The notes below the pieces were generated by a model. It had not been told where the DNA came from. It searched no databases and was given only the letters and a program-made list of their open reading frames with translations. A program made the position numbers and the translations under genes. From Hydractinia symbiolongicarpus (Eukaryota > Cnidaria > Hydrozoa > Anthoathecata > Hydractiniidae), in assembly GCF_029227915.1 (NCBI RefSeq), contig NC_079882.1, forward strand, positions 18,304,501-18,368,500: 64,000 nt of DNA, given 5' to 3'. Below, piece after piece: positions 22,235-32,639 of the stretch (position 1 is its first letter; each line of letters opens with the position of its first letter).

Positions 22235-22636
22235 AGGGACCATTTTAAAAAAAGAAAGAAAAAAGGAAGAGATCTATATGGGTAAAACCTTAGCTAACAC
22301 AAGGAGAAAATCTGTGTGTAACATCTACTTTACTACACAAATTTCGCAAAGAAGACCAGTTTGAATACGAAAAGTTTTTGAGAATGAGTCCAGATTTTTT
22401 TGATGAGTTGCTTGCAATTATAGACAAAACAAGACACAGTGATGCGCGGTGTGCTTAGTTCTGGCATAAAGCTTGCTGCAACAATTCCTTTTTTAGCAAT
22501 GCGTGCTAGTTATTCTGAATTGCAACATATTTTCCGTGTTCACAGAAGCACACTTGGCAAAATTATTCCAGAGGTTTGCGATGCAATATACAGCAATTTA
22601 GAAGAACATACTATGAAGGTAAAAAACTTTTTCTAA
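22235..22636 (+). pseudogene. PIF/Harbinger-like transposase fragment
   Basis: The plus strand encodes basic KEKKRKKRSIWVKPWL, then FEYEKFLRMSPDFFDELLAI, IKLAATIPFLAMRASYSELQ and FRVHRSTLGKIIPEVCDAIY. This fits the region just before the DDE_Tnp_4 catalytic core of Harbinger transposases. The catalytic core is missing; sequence after 22636 is non-coding repeat. Small frame changes occur near 22330 and 22435. Confidence 0.78.
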
Positions 22637-22699
22637 ATCGTTTTTGTAAAATAAAGATAAAAATTTAAGGAAAGTTATAATACAATGCTTCTGAAGATG

Positions 22700-22950
22700 A
22701 ATAATGCGGTCTAAAAAAATATTTCTATCGCTGCTCTAAAAAAACATTTCCATCGCCGCTTTTCGTTTTTAAACTTTTAAAAAGCGATCTAAAAAACATT
22801 TCTATTGCCGCTTTTCGTTTTTAAACTTTTAAAAGGCGATCTTAAAAAACATTTCTATCGCTGCTTTTCGTTTATAAACTTTTAAAATGCGATCTAAAAA
22901 AACATTTCTATCGTGGCTTTTCGTTTATGAACTTTTAAAATGCGACCTAA
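22700..22950. repeat. Minisatellite, about 53 bp unit, 4-5 copies
   Basis: GCGATCTAAAAAACATTTCT and GCTTTTCGTTTNTNAACTTT alternate in 4-5 diverging units within the Harbinger element. Confidence 0.85.
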
Positions 22951-25779
22951 ACAATCGATCGCGTGGGGTCATTGTTTATCAGCGAGGCAATTATTTTCTT
23001 AAAAAAACAAAAGCTGTCGCAATGTTATTGTTCTGTGAACTATTCATGCGAGTTTCGCGTCCACGGTAGATTACATTCAGACTGTACTGTACTGGCAAGA
23101 ACACTTTGTTTAGTATTTAGATTTTCAACCCGTACTTACAAAAGTTGATGTGCTGTGTCTTGGTTTTAGTACATTGCGGATAAAAGCCATAGAATTAAAA
23201 TGGGGCCACTTTGATTCAATTGTTTCGTTAATTCATGCACCACTTTTTTTTTAACTTTTCATTTTAAATAACTCCTTCAAAAAATAAGATCTTAACAAAT
23301 TCGGGAAAAGAGAGATTTTAAAGAGAGTCCGTAAAAATAAATCATTGAAAATTTCTTGATAAAATCCTCCGTAAATTCAATTTTTTGGCTTTCGCCATCT
23401 TCCCTTGTTTTTAACTTGATTGTTCTTTTACTATTATTTTCAACTTTATTTTTTGCATAATATTCCGAAAGTGATACATGACATCAAACGTTTAAAATAA
23501 AAGATTTATGAAATTTTAATAGAGAAAGATCATCCGTTTAATTGAAAAAGATAAACACGTCCGTCTTTTTGAAATGAGGGATAGGTCAAATTTGGCAGGT
23601 CAAAATGTTTTATTTTTTTAAAACACATGATCCGTTTTCACCTATGACTCATCCATCAGGTTTAAACCTTCTGTTTAAATGGATTGTGTATTTCAGTCTT
23701 TATTCCACATTGAACTTTCTCTGTAGCAGTCACATAAAGAAAGCACACAATCTCTAGAAAAGAAAGCAATTTCTTCCATTAAAACAAACCCGAAATATTT
23801 TTATTCCTTACGCACAAAAACATAGTAAAAACAAGCTCCAGAGTAGGTGCATTATTCAACAAAAGTAAACAGAAGTTCACTGATGATTGCAAAGAGATGG
23901 CCAAACTCTTGCAACAACAATACGTGAGTGTATTTAGTAAGCAGCATAATTCAACAGCTGATGCTAATGATTTAACTTGTACCATTTGCAATGACGGATG
24001 TTGCACTTAACACTGATGATAAAATTGAAGCAATTAACACTCTATCTACTAATTCAGCTACCGGCCCAGATGGTGTCCCTGCTATATTTTTTTTAAAATT
24101 GTAAGAATACTGTGGCAACTCCACTTCTTATGTTTGGTCAAATTGCCTTAACACAGGTGTAACACCTCTGGTTTTGAGGACTGCAAACATTGCCCCAATC
24201 TTCAAAGGAGTTGACCAAGGCGATGTGGGCAACTATCGAACAGTTGCCTTGACTTCACAAGTCGTTAAAATATTTGAAAACATTATAAAAAAAAACATAG
24301 TTGATCATCTTGTACAGTACAATCTTTTTAACAACTCACAACATGGTTTTAGAGAAGGTCGTTCCTGTTTATCACAGCTACTGACTCATTATGATACAAT
24401 CCTATCTTTCTTGGAAGCGGTTCAAATGTAGATACAATTTACTTAGATTTTAGCAAGGCATTTGACAAAGTGGACCACTCCATCTTGGTTGCTAAACTGA
24501 AGCAACTTGGTTTAAATGACAAACTGATAAATGGATTAAATCATTCCTTAAAGACAGAATACAATATGTCAATGGTGTAAAATCTATACCCGCTAACGTT
24601 GGATCAGGGGTTCCACAGGGGTCTGTTCTTGGCCCACTGCTTTTTCTAATCATGGTTGGTGATATCAATCAGAACTTAAAATATTCTTTAGCATCCAGCT
24701 TTGCAGACAAAACACGAATTCTGGAAGAGATTAATGGCCTCATGGACACCTTTAAACTCCAAAGTGATCTAAATATAATGTATAAGTGGACAAATAAAAA
24801 TAATATGAAACTCAATGGGTGTAAGTTCGAGCACCTAAGTTATGGAAAGATCGAGTCTTTGAGATTAACAAAAAAATCACTGTGAAGGACTTAGGAGTTA
24901 TAATGTCGAATTTAATAAGCATCTCTCAAACCTTATATCAGAGGCAAACAGGATAACTGGATGGATATTACGAACATTCGAGAGCGAAGAAAAAAAACGT
25001 GATGTTGACTCTTTGGAAATCATTAGTTATTCCCCTATTTGTTGTTCCCAGTTATGGTCTCCACTAATGAAAGGACAAATACAAGACATAGAAATGGTGC
25101 AAAGAACATTTACTAGAAAAATCCTTGGAACTCAAGGTTTTTCGTACTGGGACGTACTAAAAAGATTAAATCTGTATTCTCTGTAGAGAAGAGGAGAATG
25201 GTATGCCATAATTTACATCTGGAAAGTGAGTGAAAACATAGTACCAAACTTAGGTCAGGAAACTGTGAAAGGAGGCATCACATGGTACACGAAAATGTGT
25301 TGTTTCTAGTGAAAAAATGGCAATTTTATAAGATTCGTTGCGCTAGCCTGGCTGTTCAAGGAGTATGATTGTTTAATGGTCTAACAAAAGCAATACGCAA
25401 CCTATCTGATTGCAGCATAGGCTGTTTCAAGTCGAACTTGAATTGCTTTCTTGCTACTGTTCCTGATGAGCCACTGATACCAAATTATGTTTAGTTTTGA
25501 AAGGGCAACACGAACAGCATCATTGCCATGATGAGCATTGGACTCGCCGAGTTGGATGCGTGAAGATCTCACAAAATCTACTTCTAAGTATAAGTATAAC
25601 TACAATAGTATCATTACGATTTTCTATAAACCTATGTCAATCAGAAGTTATTAATCTACACCCTATAATAGTTTAAAGCCTTAACAATGTTTCTGTAGAA
25701 AAAAATGGGCTGAAAAAGACCTTTCTTCAGCAAGCTTCCGCATCTTTCTGCCTGCCACGCAGTTGTTAGAGCTAGGTTT

Positions 25780-26061
25780 ACGAGGGTGCCGACTCGCCAG
25801 AAACGCTGCGCAAACAAAACTTCTGACGTTTTAAAAAAACTTTTAATTTCACCTGAAGAAACCTGAATCAACCTGAAACAACATTTTTTAAACATTTATT
25901 ACTATGTAATTTATTCTTTTAATGTCGGGCACAATTGGGGCGGTTTTGATCGGACCCAGGCTTTTCCGGGCGGTTGCAGACAGAAACCTTGGAAAAACCC
26001 CGAAAAACGCCTGCGGCCGCCCTCACATATACGGTGTTTTCGGCGAGTCGGCACCCTTGTG
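25780..26061. mobile_element. MITE, about 282 bp, AGGGTGCCGACTCGCC ends
   Basis: AGGGTGCCGACTCGCC at 25783-25798 is exactly inverted at 26043-26058. The interior is GC-richer than its surroundings. It lies just past the LINE A 3' region. Confidence 0.75.
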
Positions 26062-26127
26062 AAGGGTTTGCTGCAAAAAATGTAAACATTCAAGAATGTC
26101 TATAACAGCACCATGTAATGCACAAAA

Positions 26128-26158
26128 ATACATACAGACAGACAGACAGACAGACAAT
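26128..26158. repeat. CAGA microsatellite
   Basis: Five to six CAGA units followed by AATTATTATATATT. CAGA runs next to TATTATTATATA also mark one end of the Helitron-like copies near 52 kb, so this may be an isolated element end. Confidence 0.6.
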
Positions 26159-26164
26159 TATTAT

Positions 26165-27836
26165 ATATTAATCTAATATAGAACCATGACTAATATATTG
26201 AAGTGAAAAATAGCTTTTTCTTCAACTTTCAGAATCAATATTGATAAGTACTTTTAAAATACAATTTTTATTAATTAATGACTTCTCGTATGCAAAGAAA
26301 AAAGAATGTAGAGGAGCATTGAGGTCGACAGGAAAATCTAGTATCCATGACGTTAGTTCGCATTTTTGATTATTTACAACAAATGTGACAATAGAAACGA
26401 AGTAATTCAGTAAGTAGCCAAATTGCCGGGATCTAATATAAGCCAAACGTTGTTAGCATCATGCATAATAGAAAGTGGAAGTAAAGCAACCTGCGCAGGA
26501 GCGGAAATTGAAAAAAGATTTTTTCGGTAATTCTCATTTGTGTAGTCTTATCACCTCCTGTTTCTAAAGCTCTGACATGTAAATGAAGCTGCCAGGCAAG
26601 CGATATTTAAGCTTCTTATTGGCTTGCGAAATGTTATGTGCAGGGTGAGAAACCTAGACTAGGAGAATTTGCTGGACCTTTATTCCTCTGAAGCTTTAAG
26701 TCAATGTGAAGTTAGCGAAGCTATACTTTGGATTACACTTACACTTGACTGTGGCAGATTAATAAAAATATCCGAGCTGTTATAACATCACTTTCACAGC
26801 TTCGCAGCTGCCCAGCTATCTTTTTACTATACAAGTCTTTATTTGTTGTACAAGTAGGAACTTTTATATGTCCCCTCTATTTTGCATGTAAGGCTAAATT
26901 CACGCCACAGCATGCTTTGAATTGTTATGTTGGTAGGCTATGTTATTGCTCGTCACAATCATTTGAGATATCCAATTAAATCCGGAGAGGAAAGAGCAGG
27001 CGTCACCTCATTAGATTCTGGCAAAAGTACAGAAGAGCGTATTTTGACGCAAAGGTTAAAAATCTAACCACTCAAACATTTCTAACCAAGTCTGTTTCTT
27101 TCACATTTTGTACACTGAAAAGAAGAGGAAATACAAAATTTGTAATTTTTATTTAACGTGTGGTGATGTTTATGACTTAAACATTTTGTCTTCGACAGGT
27201 TTTTCTAGTTTTTCAGGTTTAACTTTAGTGAGCCCACAAGTAAAATAACGAAAGAACTAGTCTGATGAAAGTTGTTATTTACATTTTGTGTGAAAATTAT
27301 GTATGAGAGGATGGTATGATTGGTTATTGTGTTGCAACTGCTGTTTTTTTTTAAAACATTTTTGGTAAAATTTTGTAGAAAAGTACAATATAGCTATAAA
27401 AGTATAGTGAAAGAACTAATTTTTGTAGAACGATTGTTAATTTTTATTTTGTGTAAATGTAAAAAGTCTTAACCAAAATTTAAAATGTGACTTTAATATG
27501 TTTCAAACTGTAGTTTTTAACATTTCGTGTAGGATTTTGTTAGGCATAGACAACATGCAACATGCCAAAAGAATTGATTTTAAATTTTATTCTTCGCAAA
27601 CCAATTCTTAGTTTTTGTGGTAAAAGGCATATTTATTGTTCCTAATACATGAATTCTTATTTTCATCAAATATTTATAAAACAAAATTTGTACAGAAAAC
27701 ATATACTTTCTGCAGTTAAAAAACTTCACTTTGAACAAAAATAGAAAAGTCAGCCTTGTTTTGTCAGGATGAAGCTGTTATATGGGAAAAAGTTAGTCCG
27801 CCTTGCCAAGATCTTGGTTGAGAAAAGCAAGATCGC
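26165..27836. other. No recognisable gene (possibly JPT upstream or intron)
   Basis: AT-rich and without supported coding. An upstream first exon of the JPT-like gene could lie here or farther away, but it would be too short to recognise. Confidence 0.4.
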
Positions 27837-27959
27837 GGTTAGCCGGGCTGGCTCGCTTTCCACATGACAGGTTGTTGATTTTTATGAGGATTGATTAAGA
27901 AAGTCGAGATCTGGAACGGGCTGATTCCAGCCCGGTAAACTGAGCTAACCCGGCTAACC
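27837..27959. repeat. Short inverted-repeat element (GGTTAGCCGGG)
   Basis: GGTTAGCCGGGCTGGCTC at 27837-27854 pairs with GAGCTAACCCGGCTAACC at 27942-27959 (two mismatches). A second inner GGGCTGATTCCAGCCC palindrome lies near 27918. It is a possible MITE of about 123 bp. Confidence 0.6.
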
Positions 27960-28406
27960 AGTATCATATGAAAGCGCTGATAGAGTTGTTGAAATAATGA
28001 ATATAAAAAGCTGCTTTTCAAATCAAAGTCTCGTTCTACCTTTCTGTAATTTCAAGGCTTTCGCAGGCAAAAGCCATACCACAAAATAGAAAGCAAAAAA
28101 TTTGTTCTAATTGTTTCACATAGTTCTTCCTTGCCATACGCATTTAATGCAAAAAATTACCATAGTGATACTTGATTAAGTTTTTCAAAATTGCACGTAG
28201 ATTAAAATGTAATAATTTTTCCGTATTTTTTAACAATTATATGTGAATTCGCTAAAATTGGTAGCCATACACAAAAATCTGGTAAGGCGTAAGACGCTCC
28301 AATATAATTTTTGGTTTGCATTGTCCAATTTAATAGACAATTTGAGAAAGTCTGATGTTTGAAGATGCTGTGAAATTTATTTTAAATATTTATTGCTTAA
28401 TTTTAG

Positions 28407-28738
28407 AGTAATGGCGCCACCAGGTGGCCAAACTAGCATCAACTTGTTTGGTGGAGATGCAGAACCACCCCAGCATACTGTTAACAAATGCCAAGCTAGT
28501 AGAAACCAATCCAGCGTTTTTGGTACCAGTAGCCATGAGCAAAAGGTCCCCAGTATAAAGAATCCAAGTGCGGAAACAAATGTGAATGCTCGACAAGCTC
28601 CTTCCAATGCTACTCCACCTGCTGCTCCTGAGACCATCCCAGTTGCAGTTCAGCAGCCTAATAAACCTGCAGAAAGACCAAGTACTAAAGTAATGGCTCC
28701 ACCTGGTGGCAAAACATCAATTAACTTATTTGGTTGAA
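28407..28738 (+). CDS. JPT1: Jupiter/HN1-like (JPT) protein, terminal exon
   Basis: A polypyrimidine tract and AG (28405-28406) precede RVMAPPGGQTSINLFGGDAE. The exon ends KVMAPPGGKTSINLFG at a stop (28736-28738). Paired PPGG boxes, one near each end, with a middle SSVFGTSSHEQ and a Pro/Ala-rich linker, match the Jupiter microtubule-associated homolog (HN1/JPT) family. Those proteins are small, disordered, and begin with a short N-terminal exon just before the first PPGG box. The exon encodes about 110 residues, close to family size. The upstream exon is not identified. The frame is intact, which sets it apart from every other coding region here. Whether it is JPT1 or JPT2 cannot be decided outside vertebrates. 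Confidence 0.7.
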
Positions 28739-28739
28739 A

Positions 28740-30017
28740 TTAACATATTTGTTAAATTGTCATTTTAAATCAACTGAACTTAAAATTCAGCTATGTTGGT
28801 TTATATAGTACATACTCGTGTTAATAACCTTTGATTTTCTTCCTAATACAACAAGCCATTTTTTATTTTAAGACTGTTAGACCTTATTTATACTAATATT
28901 TGGATATATTTTTTTCAAGCATAAAAGAAGCATGGGCGAGAAGGGTATACGCCAAAAAGAAATCTAGAAAGTTAAATTCTAGCAGATATTTCTTTTGCGG
29001 ATTAAAACTGCAATATTTTTCCCGTATCTTTCAAAATTAGTACACAAAAAATTTTTCTAATGTAACAAATAGACAATTTCTTTTGATGCATTGTAGATTA
29101 ATTTTTAATTTAATAATATAACAGGAAAAATTACCGTTTTGTCATAACAATATTGCGTGGTTTCCTTTCAGCTAAGATTGGTCTTAGCTTTCATTCTAAG
29201 GACTAACGATCTTAAAAGAGGAGATGTGAAGGTTTCTGAAGATTAGACCAGAATCTTTCTCAAAATGTTTCTATTATTAAGCTGTGTTTTTGTATCTAGT
29301 TAGAAAGCAATTTGTGTTAAGAAATTTTGCAGTTCTCATGAAGAAAATCCAAAACTGCAGTTTGCGATAAGTATTTTCGAAAAAAATTGACAATTATTAG
29401 TCTGTCTCTGCTCTGATACTATAGAAATTGATGACTATGCGCGCTGTGCCACGGATACGCAAAATGTGACATATAAATGACGGGTAAACCAGTTGATATA
29501 TCTACGGGCTACCGACTAGTTTCTTTTGATAATAAGCCGTCGTCGTCCGTGTGTCTAAAAATGTGTTAACTGCAGAAGTCCCTGCAGAACCTTTTACCGA
29601 TTTTGTTTTTGCCCCTCGCACGTTGTCAGAAGACCAATCACGTAGTCTGATTCTTGCGAGTAACCAATCTAAGTTTTCCATTATGAAGACAGTGACATAT
29701 GAACTTTAAGAATTAAAAAAAAAAATAGGCAGGTGTGACGAAGGCTTGTTTTATTCCTGATGGGCAATCGTTCTCTCTGTCCACTGCATATAAATCGAAA
29801 AATCGACATCAAAATCGACATGGATTTCTTCTGTCTACATGAATATTGCACGATTCAGAATGTGATTGCGGATTTATGATTGCAAAAGAGTGATTATTAC
29901 TTAGTTGTCATTAGACGATATGGCATCTTAATCGACTAATCAAAGAGGGTGACTTTTAAAATGATTTTAGCATAGGTAAACTAGCTGAGGGAGAACTTCT
30001 CGCTTTATTTTTATCCT
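28740..30017. other. JPT 3' flank; no other gene
   Basis: No clear AATAAA is found near the stop. Apart from the Helitron-like 3' end at 29480-29519 I see nothing supported. Confidence 0.4.
29480..29519 (+). mobile_element. Helitron-like 3' terminus
   Basis: GACGGGTAAACC, a degraded hairpin arm, then CTACGGGCTACCGACTAG followed by T. It matches the ends of the family at 46987, 52080 and 52257. The 5' boundary is unknown. Confidence 0.5.
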
Positions 30018-30870
30018 TTGGCAGTTAAAAAAAAAGATAATTTGATTTTTTTACGATATTTAAAAGATGTTTTAGGCCAGTGTATCAATAACCGAGGTTT
30101 TCTTGGTAATAATAAAGTCTGGGGGTGTTCTTCTCGGCGTTTCATTGCCTGGGCGGTCGTTTCAAGTCCTGACTTTGCGTGTTCTCGATGGTTGCACAGC
30201 GCGGCGAAACACTTTAAGAGACGATGTAGTACCCCGGCGGTTGATCGTTTGGGAGGAAACCACCGTTTCCTTAAGAGCTCTGAAGAACGGAATGCAGCGG
30301 CGGTCGAAAATCATGCGGCCGTTTTTAATTTTTACAGAATAAAAAGAAAAAAGAATGAACAAAATGAATTAGAACCTTGTTTAAATTTAATTATATATAA
30401 AGAAAGAAGTATATGGAATGAAATATTAGCATGTGTGTTCGTTGGGTTTTGTTGGTAAGTTCTTTATATATCTTTGTACCTTCCCTACAAAAGTACTTTC
30501 AACCTCTCACAGAATAAGTTGTTCTGCGAAATAACAAACGTTATTTTGCCGACGTCCTACACTGCCTCATCACAGCGCCTCTTTCACCTTCGCCGAAATG
30601 TGGCACTTCGGTCGAGTACTCGTCGTGTCAGTCTGAGGTGTCAGGAAGGAGCAAGGAGTTATTATCAATGGATTTATTGGGTATAGCGAAGTTCGACTGT
30701 CACCTCCTCAAAAGGCAAAAAGGCACCGCCGGATCATAAAAACAACCGCCAAAATGACCACCGACGTCACGTAGCAGCGTCGAAAAACGATCGCGGGTCA
30801 TCGAAATGTCCGCCGAAACGCCCGCCTAATAAAATGCCGACCAAAATGAGTGCCGGAATGTGGCACTAGT
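30018..30870 (+). other. GC-rich island with unrecognised ORFs
   Basis: Two GC-rich stretches (about 30120-30320 and 30540-30870) stand out from AT-rich surroundings. A 146-codon ORF (30018-30458) spans the first, with content such as WAVVSSPDFACSRWLHSAAK. A 70-codon ORF overlaps the second. I do not recognise either. The second stretch has loosely repeated CCGCCAAAATG / GCCGAAATG strings and several CG dinucleotides. It could be a CpG-rich promoter-like island, but no flanking gene supports that. Confidence 0.3.
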
Positions 30871-31404
30871 CTCCTCCTGATACAAGACTGCCATCTGTAC
30901 CTTTTTGGCTCTTGTCACGTCATAAAGGTATCCTGATGTTTTATACACTTTTTTTAAAGCGTGTTTCTAATGCTGCAATAACGGTGATTAAAGCAGTTTT
31001 ATGAAAACATAGAATAAATAAATCGTTTTTATGGTTTTATTTTATACGTTGCTCGTTAATTTTTTCTGTAATATTTTAATATTATGATTAACTTGTTATA
31101 AGGTTGGAGGCAACCTTTAACATATACAGTGGCACTTTGACTGAACATTTTTGCAAATTTTAATGTTTTGATGCTGAAGCTTAGCTACCTCCCACTGTAA
31201 AAAATGTAGCTATATATCTTATTCTGTTTATACTATGATGATAATTAGTAATTTCACATTTATCAAGTATAAATAATGAAACAAGTCACATTTTCTTGCG
31301 TTTTTAATATGCTTCTCCGTCGGAAAGCTGCAATATTTTTATAGTTTTGTTTTTCGGATTAAACCCAGTTTAATGTCATCACCCAGATAAAGATAGACCC
31401 CTTG

Positions 31405-31454
31405 AACATATGTTGCCACATAGTGACCCAAGTCAGTATGTGGCAACATATGTT
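31405..31454. repeat. 50 nt near-perfect palindrome
   Basis: Eighteen bases from AACATATGTTGCCACATA are exactly inverted at the far side. The interior continues to pair (TGAC-CCAA-GTCA) after one mismatch, leaving a 4 nt loop. It touches the left TIR of the next element. Confidence 0.9.
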
Positions 31455-31456
31455 CG

Positions 31457-32002
31457 CCATCAAAAATATGTTATGTTCGCGTCCTCCGACCGTCTCACTT
31501 TTGGTAATAAAAACCCGGGTCGGTAAGTCGGAAAAAACCCGAAATGGTCACTAAATTTGAGTTACCACAACTCTTATATAGCGTAAACGATTTCACATTT
31601 TTCACAAATATATTTTAGGATTTACTTACAGTCATTGTTTACAGAAAGAAGAGAAAATTCTTCTCACAAGGAATTCACTGGTGCAGCAGCTTCATTCTGC
31701 CATGTTTTAGTAATTAAGATAATTTTACTTGACTGACATTAATAGTGTGATACGGGTCTGATCTCGTCCCTAGCGATTTCTGTAGAAATTAATTCCTTTA
31801 GGGTACACCTCGTGCTACTGACAGTTTGTGGGGCAGCGAAAAAGGGTTTGCAAACGATGCCGAGTGTGACGCTATACTTTTTTAGCACTGGGAACGAATT
31901 TACTCGCTCCGATCTAAAAATGTTGGGAAAAATACGCCCGACCGACCGACCGTCTCATTCTTGCAGGATCTTCAGGACGCGAACATAACATATTTTTGAT
32001 GG
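31457..32002. mobile_element. 546 bp element with perfect 29 bp TIRs
   Basis: CCATCAAAAATATGTTATGT (through CGCGTCCT, 31457-31485) is exactly inverted at 31974-32002. Just inside both ends the motif GACCGTCTCA occurs in the same orientation. No coding capacity. No convincing TSD, because the left side carries the 50 nt palindrome. Confidence 0.8.
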
Positions 32003-32639
32003 TGGCCTTATTTAGTTACATATATTTTAGCTCTAGTATAAAAAGAAAGAAAGTTATAAATGTGAAGTGCTACATATGCACATTGCTTGCGCAGGCATGA
32101 GCAAAAAAATAATAATAAATATATGACCTAGAAAGAACAAAACGAGTTCAGTGTCTTATAGGTTGCAGTATCACTTTAAATGTTTATGTACATATAAGAG
32201 CTCTGCAAATCTGCACAAAGCCTGATCGTTCAGGATGTATATACTGTTGCTTTTTGTAGTTGCATTGTTTCTTGTGGTTGTGTTGTTGCTTGTGGCTGTA
32301 TTGCCGCTTCTGTTTCTGCTAGTAAGTCTATTGCGTCCAATGGTGTAAGAATTACGTACGAACTAAGAACACGTGCGAACTCAATATACTTTATTTAAAA
32401 AACACAACTGACCGAACACACATTCAGAACACACATATATATACAAAACTAAGGATCATGTCTCAAAACCACAAATGGTAAGTGTTGGTTGGTATATGGT
32501 ATGGGTTGTTGTAAATTTGTTTCTTTCGCTCCGTAAACCCTTTCCACTTTTGAGCATCTCGTGCGACTCTCTGTCACCACAGATCGCTGTTATTTGGTGT
32601 CTGGTGACAACTACAACTTTGTACCAATCTGGATCATAA
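32003..32639. other. No gene; LINE B 3' flank
   Basis: Includes short TTGTGGTTG/TTGTGGCTG repeats near 32265-32310. Nothing coding is seen. Confidence 0.4.

Larger units (their letters stand above)
22041..23700. mobile_element. PIF/Harbinger element inserted in LINE A
   Basis: GGCTGAAATACACAATCCGT (22043) is mirrored at 23665-23698; the inverted repeat is about 32 bp with three mismatches (extends through AAACGGAAGGT). LINE coding sequence flanks it on both sides. The interior carries a Harbinger-type transposase fragment and a 53 bp minisatellite. A 3 bp TSD, expected for this superfamily, is not clear. Confidence 0.82.
20960..25497 (+). pseudogene. LINE A ORF2: APE endonuclease and reverse transcriptase (CR1-like), interrupted
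   Basis: The endonuclease part is at 21030-21690: FIALTETWLYDHL, GGVAICMRED and LDLLIANNKELI. A Harbinger element interrupts it at 22041-23700. RT then resumes: TNSATGPDGVPAIFF (24045), FKGVDQGDVGNYRTVALTS (24205), NSQHGFREGRSC, YLDFSKAFDKVDHSIL (24445, motif A), SGVPQGSVLGPLLFL (24605, motif B) and a mutated motif C (FADKT in place of FADDT). The C-terminal domain ends with FLATVPDEPLIPNY near 25490. Target-primed reverse transcription would be its role. Multiple stops, the lost Asp and the insertion show it is dead. Confidence 0.85.

Noticed and set aside
22700-22950. Possible CRISPR-like array (regular repeats in the Harbinger element)
   Set aside because: Adjacent head-to-tail units without unique spacers, in a eukaryotic transposon; it is a minisatellite.
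30018-30458. 146-codon ORF as a real protein
   Set aside because: No domain, no paralogue and no splice or start context; its length is explained by local GC-richness. It is reported only as part of an island.
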